Of a DNA stretch of 64,000 bases, positions 53,611-63,090 are shown in pieces. Made by a program: the position numbers and the translations under genes. Source of the DNA: Hippopus hippopus (Eukaryota > Mollusca > Bivalvia > Cardiida > Cardiidae); NCBI GenBank assembly GCA_946811185.2, contig OX328109.1, forward strand, positions 62,001 to 126,000, in the 5' to 3' direction. The stretch's first letter is position 1, and every line of letters begins with the position of its first letter. The notes under the pieces were generated by a model. That model saw only the letters and a list, made by a program, of their open reading frames with translations. It was not told the DNA's origin and ran no database searches.

Positions 53611-54554
53611 CCTTCAGCCAACTAATTACTAGGAAACTCGGACTTATATTTTGTTGAAAAATGCTTCAAATAAACACCTGCCTCCTTCAGGTCAACCAAC
53701 CTGAAACTCAACCAGCAGTCTTCCCTGCCTTATAAACCTGCAGTTTTCCATACCTTCTAAAGATCAACCATCTAGACCATAATCAAGCCAGATTAAAACC
53801 TGTACCCTGTATTATCAGAATTAAAACCTCCACAAAGATGAGTTCAGGGAAACCATCACAAAAAACTCTTCTACATCATCATATAGCATTGCATTCCTTC
53901 ATTTTGCCTTTTTTCCTTAGTTCAAGATTAAATTTAGAGTTAACACTTTTTCCTTTATCAGAAATAATTTCATGCAACAAAATCATTGCCCCCCCCCCCT
54001 TTTTTTTTTTAACATAATTATACCACATTGTCTTACTAAGGAGTTTTGATCAATTAATCATTTAAACTTTTATCCTATAAATTCATTTATCAATTCTGAG
54101 GCTATTCTTAGTATAATGTTTATTTAAAGAAAAATTTAGAGTGTGGTCCATATTTCGTATTTTATCATATTAAAAAAAAAAGTCTTCCTAACCTAATATG
54201 GTTTGCATCAGGTTTCAAACTTGCTGCATAGGCAAGTGTGCGTTTGAATTAACAGAAGTAATTACTGAAAAAGATACATATATAAATAGCATTAAAACAT
54301 GGTCATAAGCACTGTTTGCAAATACATGTACATATAAACAGGGAAATAGCACAAGCAAACATTGATTCCTAAAGCAAATAATTACACCTTGAACCCCAAT
54401 TCAGAACGCTGGATGCAGATGTTTCAGGGCCAGATTGAATCAAAGTCATTTCCAGTCAACACCACAGAGATACATAAACTCCACAGTACTACAACAAGTA
54501 CAGAGGTTTTCCTCGTGAACTTCCGTTTTATACTGATGGTCCACATTGGGTCAT
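53611..54554. other. AT-rich spacer, nothing recognised
   Basis: A C/T tract lies at about 53990-54011 and an A tract at 54172-54181. No exon or repeat ends were found. Confidence 0.5.
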
Positions 54555-54785
54555 AACATCATTATCACCAAAGGCCTTTACTTCCTCACAAGAACTCACT
54601 ATAAAATACACATTGTTATTGTGCATTAAGAACACATCATTACAATCCCAGTGGGAACCAACTACCCATACACAAACTTGGTTAAAGAATCATTCAAGGG
54701 GAATAACTCACCAAAAGTCAAGTCTGGACTGAGTTGCCTCCCTTGACACTGGCAAGAGGTCATGGGGCCCTTTTGGTTCCAACAA
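54555..54785 (-). repeat. Right arm of the long-range inverted repeat
   Basis: CATTATCACCAAAGGCCTTT to AAGAGGTCATGGGGCCCTTT; reverse complement of 47838-48062 with scattered differences. Confidence 0.88.
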
Positions 54786-54985
54786 TTTTGACACAAACAA
54801 AAACCAAACACTACACATAGTTATTAACAGATGGCAACAGATGACCAGCACAATTAGAGATTTTTTTTCCCATGTAAGTTTACCAAAAAGTGTCCAAATT
54901 TACAAATATCACTTGAGTATTTCAGTCAAAACCTATGACAGACAGATTCGAGATTATATTCACTGGCAGTTAAATACTTGACTAA

Positions 54986-55200
54986 TTAAGTCTTTACCAG
55001 ACAACAAAATTTTGGATCGTTCCGAAGTTGGAGGATTTGCAGATGACAACTATAACTAAAATAATGGAAATAGTTTTTGAGAGGGTAGAAACTTTGTTGA
55101 CAAAATACTGGTTTCCAGCATTTCCTCCTTTTCACACAAAGTTTTCCAAGCCCTTCTATCTTAGAGTCAATTATTCATGGAGTAGTTTGGTAAAGAATAA
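54986..55200 (+). mobile_element. TM1 full-length copy, eroded core
   Basis: TTAAGTCTTTACCAGACAAC to GTTTGGTAAAGAATAAA; the core is reduced to TACTGGTTTCCAGCATTTCC. Confidence 0.88.
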
Positions 55201-55389
55201 ATCAAAAAAGAATCTTTCTCGTACTTGATATTAAACACAAATAATTTTCTCCATCAAATTGTTTTAGAGATAATTTGAAGCTCCTTTTGATCTTTCACTG
55301 AAGTACTGGCTAACACATTGCCATCTCTGTTATATACAAAACATATTTATATACAAGTTTAACTTGTTACCTTCTACAGCCAAGTTTTT

Positions 55390-55500
55390 GCCTACGCAAC
55401 AGACTACTGAAGGAAACATTATGACAAAAAGAGAAACTGACTGTAATAGACAATTACTCCTGTCACGATGTTTTCATTCAAACCTTATTTAATGTCAATA
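55390..55500 (+). mobile_element. Decayed TM1, alternative core
   Basis: GGAAACATTATGACAAAAAG, AGAAACTGACTGTAATAGAC and AATTACTCCTGTCACGATG. Confidence 0.6.
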
Positions 55501-55639
55501 ATTCCTATTCTATAAGGATGTTTTTGATGTTGTCAATCACAAACTGACTGCAGAAGATAACAAATTTACAACATATTTTTAACCATTTATGTACAACTGT
55601 TATGATGAACCTCTCTTCCATACAAAGAGCAGTGTGTTA

Positions 55640-56130
55640 CACCCTTTACCTCACAACAAGAGTTTAGACTCATTCATAGTAAGGGAATTTACAGAAGACA
55701 ATTTATATGAGCTGTGCTATGACAAAAGGGGGCTAAATACATCTCCTTGATACATGATACCGGACAATTCAATAGATAATCATTAATATTATGATAGCCA
55801 CTTTTTTAAACAACCGACTTGATTATGAGGTAGACTGGTCCTTGGAAATACAGAAAATTGACAAATAGCGAAAAGTTTCGGCCCAGGTCAGCCTGCGCGG
55901 ACTGCGCAGGATGACTTGGGTCGATACTTTCCGCAGATGCATTTAGCCCCCTTTCCACAGAACATGGCTCATATGATTTTGGAATGATAGTATTTGTTTT
56001 TGAATAGGCAGATAACATTGTGGGAAAAGAAGAAAATGCCGATTACCAGCATTTTCTCCTTTTCCAACATTGTTTTCCAAAGACTTCCTTCTGTGGATTA
56101 ATAAAAGTTGGGATTTTTTAGTTCAGAGTT
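55640..56130 (+). mobile_element. TM1 copy split by a TA1 element
   Basis: ACCCTTTACCTCACAACAAG to GACAATTTATA (55707), resuming TATGATTTTGGAATGATAGT (55972) through the core (centre GATTACC, about 56043) to TTAGTTCAGAGTTA. Confidence 0.87.
55708..55971 (+). mobile_element. TA1 full-length copy inside TM1
   Basis: TGAGCTGTGCTATGACAAAA to CACAGAACATGGCTCA, 264 bp, flanked by TA at 55706-55707 and 55972-55973. The inner dyad GCCTGCGCGGACTGCGCAGG is at about 55890-55909. Confidence 0.92.
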
Positions 56131-56517
56131 ACACTTTTTTCTGCAAGATACCAATTTTTTGTGAACAGACAAGATCTAGATTAGATGAACATAAATATGT
56201 GTCTGATCTTAGGCCTAAACTGTCTGATATAAAAGAGACACTGTAACCAGACCAGCCTCTATACTACAATATATATGTCCCTCCTCACTTACTCAATACA
56301 AATCACAGTGTCATTCACTGAATCTTATTAACAAAAAATAACCTGAAAAAAGTTGACATTGCTTCGTTGCATTTGTAGCTTTTTTTCCAAGATGTTTTTG
56401 TTATTTGAAATATATGTCTACTATCAAACTTTGAAAGCTGTACATACATGGTTTGACATTATTGCAACAGAAATCTACAAAACTCAGACAAAGGTCAAGT
56501 ACACTGGTATAAAAGCT
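56131..56517. other. AT-rich spacer with a TM2 fragment
   Basis: GTCTGATCTTAGGCCTAAAC at about 56201-56220 is TM2-like. Otherwise nothing recognised. Confidence 0.5.
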
Positions 56518-56745
56518 TTAACTCTCTGCAGCAAGATAAAGTTTTAGACTTGTCCAAATTATACAAAGTTTGCAGAGAACAAAATAGACATGAGTCAAAA
56601 TTGACATTAATTTTTTGAGGAGTAGAAAATATTGTGGGAAAAAGGAGAAAATGCTGGTTACCTGCATTTTTTCTTTTATCCCACAGTATTTTCAAATAAC
56701 ATCATCCTCTGGGTTGTTAAATCTCAGAATTGTGTGAAGAATTAA
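56518..56745 (+). mobile_element. TM1 full-length copy
   Basis: TTAACTCTCTGCAGCAAGAT to TTGTGTGAAGAATTAA; core about 56635-56683 with centre GGTTACC. Confidence 0.92.
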
Positions 56746-56950
56746 CCCATCACTCTGCAGCTTATTTCTAGATCAACATCACACTTTTAGATTGGAAGAG
56801 ATTGAAAAATCTTGCTTTTTAACAGTAACACTATCAATGCCGGAAAAAGGAGAACTTGCTTGTGACAAACAACTGCTTCTTTTCCACCAGTAATTTTCAA
56901 ACCTGTCAAATGAAGAGCTAGAAATTTTTTTTTTGTAGTCCTGCTGAGAC
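56742..56950 (+). mobile_element. TM1 relative, strongly decayed, TTAA-adjoining
   Basis: TTAACCCATCACTCTGCAGC, CCGGAAAAAGGAGAACTTGC and AACTGCTTCTTTTCCACC suggest an alternative-core copy. Confidence 0.6.
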
Positions 56951-57179
56951 ATATCAGGACAAACTTTTTGTACCATTCAGGCAAACAGATGAATCAATCC
57001 AGATCTGGTCAAGTGATTCTGAAAACTGGGACAAATTATGATATTGTTCATTAGTAGCAATTTCTACATTTGCCACATTTTTTCTCGGCTATCTATGAAC
57101 ACAGTCTATACAGGATACTTGACCTTTTCTACCAACATGTTTATCAATTATGAATTTTACACCTATTACAATGTGTTAT

Positions 57180-57250
57180 GAAACATTGTGTCAACTGGAG
57201 AACTACCTCATCATGTTGAGTAATTCTCCACCAGTCACAAGGTTTGCTTG
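57180..57250. mobile_element. Alternative-core TM1 hairpin fragment
   Basis: AACATTGTGTCAACTGGAGA, ACTACCTCATCATGTTGAGT and AATTCTCCACCAGTCACAAG. Confidence 0.6.
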
Positions 57251-57452
57251 GCTGTCTGTAAAGGTAAAATTTATAGAACCATTTATATCTTTATAGAACC
57301 ATTTATATCTAAGTATTTCTAGGAACAATTGGTTTTGAAACTGTTGCTAGATTTCTCCATTTGCCATGGTATTTTGGAACTTATTTCAGTTTTTTACTTG
57401 TACATACTGCTTTGTTTTGAGTTAACAAATGCTAATGAGGTAACTACCAGTA

Positions 57453-57714
57453 TTAACTTTTTACCAGACAACAAAATTATAGTCTTCTTTAATTGAAAGC
57501 ATTTGTGAACAATAACTTTCAAATATGGCTGCACTTAATCAAATGTGGCACAAATATGGAAAATTTGTTTACAAAACGGTAGGAAACATTCTGAGAAAAG
57601 GAGAAAATGTTGGTAACCTGCATAGTATCCATTATTTTCTCCTTTTATAACGATAATTTCAAAAAGCCTTCTCTCTAAAGGTCCTAAAATCACATTTTTG
57701 TCTGGTAAAGTGTT
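57453..57714 (+). mobile_element. TM1 full-length copy with a small core insertion
   Basis: TTAACTTTTTACCAGACAAC to TCTGGTAAAGTGTTA. GTTGGTAACCTGCATAGTAT followed by CCATTATTTTCTCC shows extra bases at the palindrome centre. Confidence 0.88.
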
Positions 57715-57726
57715 ATGTGACAAAAA

Positions 57727-57980
57727 ATAAGCATGATACTGGGGCAAAAGGGGGTTTAATGCGTCTCAGTAATGCATAACAAGCAAGTCTTCATATAATT
57801 ATGGATTCATAAAACCCATTTTCTCTTACAACAGACTGAACTGTGAGGTATAATGGCTCTTTGACAAGCAGAAAAGTGACCGATGGTAAAAAATTTCAAC
57901 CCATGTCAGCCTGCATGGACTGCGCATACTGACAATAATTTTTGCAGATGCATTAACCCCTTTTCACAGAGCATATCTCA
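57727..57980 (+). mobile_element. TA1 copy
   Basis: GGGGCAAAAGGGGGTTTAAT, TCAGCCTGCATGGACTGCGC and CACAGAGCATATCTCA. Confidence 0.83.
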
Positions 57981-58099
57981 ACTACAAGATACAGATAAAA
58001 GTAACCCATTACTTGTCACAAATCATTGGACTCCTTAATGCTGATGTACAAAGAAGTGTGAAAACTGACATGAACAGAATGTGTAATTATCACACCTCT

Positions 58100-58272
58100 T
58101 GTTTAACAAACAACCAAATCGTGAGATAGAATGGTCCTTTTACATGCAGAAAATTGAGAAACAGCAAAAAGTTTTGGTCCAGATCAGTCTGTGTGGGCTA
58201 CGCAGGATAACATAGGTCAATACTTTCTGCTGATGCATTAAACCCCCTTTTCACAGGGCATGTTTCATTTGT
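58100..58272 (+). mobile_element. TA1 copy, 5'-truncated
   Basis: AATCGTGAGATAGAATGGTC, ATCAGTCTGTGTGGGCTACG and TTCACAGGGCATGTTTCA. Confidence 0.8.
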
Positions 58273-58701
58273 ATATACTTAATGGATTACGTATATCTAA
58301 TCATACCCCAACAAACATTCAGAAATGTACAAATAGTCTAATAAGGGAATAGAAATCCATGAGAACTGAAGTCCAAAGACCAACAAATAAGAAATAGCAA
58401 AGTCTAAAATATAACCAATCAGGTAAATTTGTTCTAAGCTACTCCTGATTTCAACCTTTGCTTTCATCTTCTTTTTTCCACTCTCCATAAATTATTTTTG
58501 ATTGAAAGATATCATATTTTTACAAAGAAACATTTATGTATGTTTTGAAAAATTAAGTATCTAAAATTTTCAATGGTGACAGCATCAGTTGGTTCTGACG
58601 TTTTGTAAATTTTTCACACACACTTTTTCTTATCAGAACATCAAACTTTTGGACAAAATTTTTTGCAGTACCTGTTTTCTATTTCCTTATTTACACAACA
58701 T
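58273..58701. other. AT-rich spacer, nothing recognised
   Basis: No repeat end or exon signal. Confidence 0.5.
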
Positions 58702-58912
58702 TTAACCCATTTAACATACAATCATGTTTTAACAACCCTGAGGATAAAGCCTTGTGCAAACATTATGGGAAAAGGAGAAAATGCTGGCAACCAGCATTTT
58801 CTCCTTTTCCCACAATTTTTTCAAACCTTTAAAAGACAAAAACTGCTGTTTGAGCCACATTTGTCTCCCAATATGGAAGAGTCTAAAATTTTGCTGTCTA
58901 GTAAAGGGTAAA
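58702..58912 (-). mobile_element. TM1 full-length copy
   Basis: TTAACCCATTTAACATACAA to TCTAGTAAAGGGTAAA. The core (about 58767-58815, centre GGCAACC) is a nearly perfect palindrome. Confidence 0.92.
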
Positions 58913-58939
58913 CAAAATACTTACTGCTAAGGACTTTTG

Positions 58940-59020
58940 GTCTTTCAATAGATCAGTTTTGGAAACGTTGTGACAAAAGGGTAAATTAACTGCAATGAGC
59001 AGTTGTCTCAATGTTTTAAC
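58940..59020 (-). mobile_element. Decayed TM1, alternative core
   Basis: GGAAACGTTGTGACAAAAGG, GTAAATTAACTGCAATGAGC and AGTTGTCTCAATG. Confidence 0.62.
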
Positions 59021-59065
59021 ACAAATAAAATCATGCTTTATAAAGATAATTCTACAAGGATCATC

Positions 59066-59221
59066 AAACCCTTTACGACACAATCCCAAGTTTTATTGTC
59101 CTAAAAGAAAAAGGCTATCCCTTTCAGAGAGAAATTTAATTATTTAAACATTCAGTTTGTTGTCTGCAAATGTTTTAAATTTTGACGAATCTAATTTTAT
59201 TTTTCAAGTGATAACGGGTTA
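59066..59221 (-). mobile_element. TM1 copy without its core
   Basis: AAACCCTTTACGACACAATC, TTTGTTGTCTGCAAATGTTT and AAGTGATAACGGGTTAA. The whole palindrome region is deleted. Confidence 0.83.
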
Positions 59222-59493
59222 AAAGACATTCTCAACAAAGTTTCAGAAGGTATTGAGTTAACCCTCTTACACATACATGGTAAAAGATTAAGGGAACTTG
59301 CAACTTGCATGACTAACATGGAAAAGACAGTTACCAGACTGGAAAACTTAAATTTCTTTGTTCTACAATGCATGATCATTCCATTCACACAAGTAGAAAC
59401 CAGGTAATGATTTTGATTTTTTTCTTCCCAAAAAGTTAACTATTCCAAAGAAGGTAAATATTCTTTGTGTAACAAAAAAAATGTGATACACTC

Positions 59494-59716
59494 TTAAATT
59501 TACCAGACGACAAAATTTTACATTGGTCCATACTGAAAGCATTTGCAGACTACCAATTAAATGTAACTCAAAAACTGAAATTTGTTTTTGTAATGGTAGA
59601 AAACATAGTGGGAAATTGTAAAAATGCTGGTTACCAGCATTTTCTCCTTTTCCCACAACTTTTCAAAAGCCTTGTTCCCCAGGGTTTTTAAAACTTGTGA
59701 TGTGTGGTAAAAGGTA
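59494..59716 (+). mobile_element. TM1 full-length copy
   Basis: TTAAATTTACCAGACGACAA to TGTGTGGTAAAAGGTAAA; right core arm intact, left eroded. Confidence 0.88.
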
Positions 59717-59887
59717 AATACATATTGAGAAAATTCCTTTCCTTTAGTTACATTATCTGTTATGAAAAGGTATAACTGAGCATGCTATTTCTTGATGATT
59801 TTGTTCAAGCTGCACATCCCTTCAATCCAATGTGTTGAAAAGTACAATAGTTACAAGTTAACACACACTAAACAACAACAGATATCT

Positions 59888-60098
59888 TTAACTCTTTACC
59901 AACCAAAAAAATTTTGGACTCGTCCATATTAAAGACATTTGCAGACAACAAAGTGTCACTCATTACTGTGGTAACTGTTTTTGAAAGGGTAGAAAACATA
60001 ATTATGCTGGTTACGAGCATTTTCTGTGTTTTCCATGATGCTTTCAAAAGCCTTTCTCTTCAAGGTGGTTAAAACATGGGACTGTTGGTAACGGGATA
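59888..60098 (+). mobile_element. TM1 copy, left core arm deleted
   Basis: TTAACTCTTTACCAACCAAA, GTAGAAAACATAATTATGCT and GGTTACGAGCATTTTCTGTG; the end GGTAACGGG is eroded. Confidence 0.87.
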
Positions 60099-60365
60099 CC
60101 CCTTTATTGCTTACTTCATTTAACCTGACCCAGGTCAACATCATTTACATAAATTAAAGTTCTTTTTTACTATCGGCATCAAGACAGACTGCTTTCGGCA
60201 TATGTCCCGAATGGTCACAGAAATATAGCGCAACGTGTGCATGAATTAAATTGCTTACCTGTACCTTCCGATGCATGTATAACTTCCCAAATAATAGTCG
60301 GGGTTCTATTTATATGCCTACTTATATATTCAGCATAAAGGTCTGGATCAGGTTAAATGAAGTAG

Positions 60366-60585
60366 GTAATACCACACAACATAATATTTTTCTGACTTAA
60401 AAACATTTGCATACAACAAATTAAAGTTGGCTAAAATGATGGATTTTGTCTTTTTATAGGGTAGAAAACATTGTAGGAAAAGGAGAAGTTGCTGGCTTCC
60501 AGTATTTCCTCCTTTTCTCACAATGATTTTAATAGCTTTCTTCTTCAGGGTTGTTAAAACATGGAATTATTCAGTAAAGGATTAA
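60366..60585 (+). mobile_element. TM1 full-length copy, eroded left end
   Basis: TAATACCACACAACATAATA, ATGATGGATTTTGTCTTTTT, core GAGAAGTTGCTGGCTTCCAG and the end CAGTAAAGGATTAA. Confidence 0.87.
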
Positions 60586-60641
60586 CTGCCTTTACAGACA
60601 GTATAGATTCAGACCAGAATCTGTATTTATAAACCATTCTT

Positions 60642-60828
60642 TTCTCTTTACTACACAATAAAATTTCAGACTAGTCCAAAAATTTAACTTTTTGGGGGAA
60701 AAGATAGAAAACATTGTGGGAAAAGGAGAAAATGCTCATTACCAGCATTTTCTTTTTTTTTCCACAATGCTTTCAAAAGCTCCCTTGCTCAAGGCATTTT
60801 AAAAGTCAGGATTGTGGTAAAGGGTTAA
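60642..60828 (+). mobile_element. TM1 copy, shortened left flank
   Basis: TCTTTACTACACAATAAAAT, ACATTGTGGGAAAAGGAGAA and ATTGTGGTAAAGGGTTAA. Confidence 0.88.
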
Positions 60829-60869
60829 GAACATTCTTAGCCTTATTCTCAAAAATTTGAAAGTAACAG

Positions 60870-60922
60870 AACTTCTGATTGGCTAAACCAAATGGTTTAG
60901 CCAATCAAAAGTGTTGTTACTT
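60870..60922. repeat. Perfect palindrome with two CCAAT motifs
   Basis: TGATTGGCTAAACCA meets TGGTTTAGCCAATCA across two bases (60881-60912), with near-symmetric AACTTC/AAAGTG shoulders. Each arm contains CCAAT in reverse or forward orientation. A related GTTTAGCCAATCAGAC occurs at 38267. Confidence 0.88.
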
Positions 60923-60940
60923 TCTGAATGTCAAACAAGA

Positions 60941-61620
60941 CTATTAAAAAAACTGCCTTGAAATGCCACACAAATGTACTCGTCAAAAAACCAGTTCAAA
61001 TGTCCTTTAACTGTTCTTCCAGCATCCCTTTGTCCTAAAAGTTTTCGTCTAGTGTCCCACTGTCCTACATATTTTATATGGTCCACACTGGAAGGAAAGT
61101 CTGTGCACTTTCTCTCTGTCTGTCTGTTTCTGTCTGTTCCTTTTTGTCTGTCTGTTGTGTCATCTTCCTGGAATGATATAATATTTAACCCTTCAGTGTA
61201 CAAATCTCACTGAAGACATATAACTATGGAAGCACCATTTCAAATTATTTCAGTTATAGCTCAGCGGCCAGTGCACCTTTCATGCTTTCCTTTCACATAA
61301 TTTCACGAATTTTTTCACTCAGCCACTGGTTGTTTTCCCCATGCCATTCTTATATTTGTGTTTAAGCTTTGTATTGACAATGAACATAGTTCTAGTCATT
61401 TAGAAATAAAGTTCTGTTCCTAATAGCGTTGTTTAAATAACGAACAACCGTGAGCAGAACGAATCCTGTCAAAATGACTATCGTTAATTCTCAGAAAGAT
61501 GCAAGATTGTTTGGTAAATGTATATCTGTAATCATTTACATGATATGCAAAGATACAACAACCCACAAAAATATAACATTAGTTTTAGTTGGAGTTTACG
61601 TCCCAAATACCACTAAATAA
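60941..61620. other. Spacer with TCTG microsatellite
   Basis: TCTGTCTGTCTGTTTCTGTC at 61117-61136 and neighbours form an imperfect microsatellite. CAGCGGCCAGTGCACCTTTC near 61262 may be a SINE remnant. No gene seen. Confidence 0.5.
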
Positions 61621-61621
61621 A

Positions 61622-62677
61622 CAAGAGCGGCAAATTGTCGCAAGATACGCCCGTCCCACCACCAGTTGTCGAGGGGGTATAATAATCGTAAAGGGCAGGT
61701 AATGCAACAAACATGTTTACCAAAGTCTCAAGTCAATCTGACTTAAGGTGACAAAGTTCCGTTCCGGACAAGCAAGAAATACTGTAAAAATGAAGATCAA
61801 AGTGGAATTACTCAAAATCCGTACTAGGCAGAATTATTGTTCTTGCGCACTGTACTCCGTAATATTGCAACAAACATGCATACCAAGTTTGAAGTCACTC
61901 TGACTTGAGATGACATAGTTATATTCCGGACAAGCACTAAATGCTGTAAAAATGACGATCAAAGGGAAATAACTCAAAATTCATGCTAGGAAGAGTTATG
62001 GTTCTTGTGCACTGCACTCCGTAAATTTTCAGCAATCATGCATACCAAATTTGAAGATGTTCAGACTAGAGATGACAAAGTTATATTCTGGACAAGCAGA
62101 AAATGCTGTAAAAATGATGATCAAAGGGAAATAACTCAAAGACAGCATGAGGTAGAGTTATGGTTCTTTTGCACTGCACTCCGTATTATTGCAACAAACA
62201 CAAATACCAAGTTTCAAGTCAATCGGACTGGAGATGACAAAGTTATGCTCCGGACAAGCAGAAAATGCTGTAAAAATGATTATCAAAGGGAAATAACTCA
62301 AAGACAGCATGAGGTAGAGTTATGGTTCTTTTGCACTGCACTCCGTATTATTGCAACAAACACAAATGCCAAGTTTCAAGTCAATCGGACTGGAGATGAC
62401 AGAGTTATGCACCGGACAAGCAGAAAATGCTGTAAAAATGACGATCAAAGGGAAATAACTCAGACAGCACTAGGTAGAGTTATGGTTCTTTTGCACTGCA
62501 CTCTGTATTATTGCAACAAACACAAATGCCAAGTTTCAGGTCAATCAGACTGGAGATGACAAAGTTATGCTCCTGACAAAGAACTGGACGCCGCCCGCCC
62601 GCCCGCCCGGACAGACGCCCGCCCGCCCGTACGCCATGGGTGATCCCATAATACGTCCCGTCTTCGACGGGCGTATA
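61622..62677 (-). mobile_element. Helitron-like element HL-I, antisense
   Basis: Read on the minus strand it starts ATACGCCCGTCGAAGACGGG (hairpin), has a GGGC-rich microsatellite (about 62587-62632), then five units of 160-162 bp, and ends GACGGGCGTATCTTGCGACA followed by a small hairpin and CTCTTG. The 3' subterminal GACGGGCGTAT mirrors the 5' end. The 162-bp unit is a multiple of three, which explains the 184-codon open frame on the plus strand (62005-62559). Confidence 0.88.
61831..62576. repeat. 160-162-bp tandem repeat, about five units
   Basis: AGAGTTATGGTTC recurs at 61992, 62154, 62316 and 62476, and a variant at 61831. Units carry AAAATGCTGTAAAAATGA and CAAAGGGAAATAACTC. Confidence 0.93.
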
Positions 62678-63090
62678 AAAATGGAAGGTAAAAAGGAATC
62701 ATTATAGAAAATTAAAAAACCTGAAGAACACAGCAGTGTTCTGCCAAGACCGCGTATTTGGTACTTGCGATTTTCTTGCTAAAAAATTCAAAATGACGCA
62801 GAAGAAATTGGTAAAAGGCGATTCATGTGGCATATCAAAAATTGCAGAATCAGCCGCGTAACTATTACAATTTAGTGTTTTTCATGGGCGCCGAAGGTGC
62901 CTATATGCAAAATAAAATTTGATTGGACGCAGACCGAAAACATCAACCAAGTATTGATCATGGTGACCAAGTTTTTGACCCATCATCACTCATTAACAAA
63001 GTCTAAAACATTTTCAAATGAGATACTGTCCAGACAAACATTTTCACCGACTTTCATGACTATTTGACAGCAAACATGGCCTCAACAGTA
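62678..63090. other. Single-copy spacer
   Basis: AT-rich with no recognised features. Confidence 0.45.

Noticed and set aside
62005..62559. 184-codon open frame with a 54-residue repeat
   Set aside because: It lies in HL-I, whose core unit is 162 bp, a multiple of three, so a stop-free unit stays open by arithmetic. The ends and microsatellite identify a mobile element.
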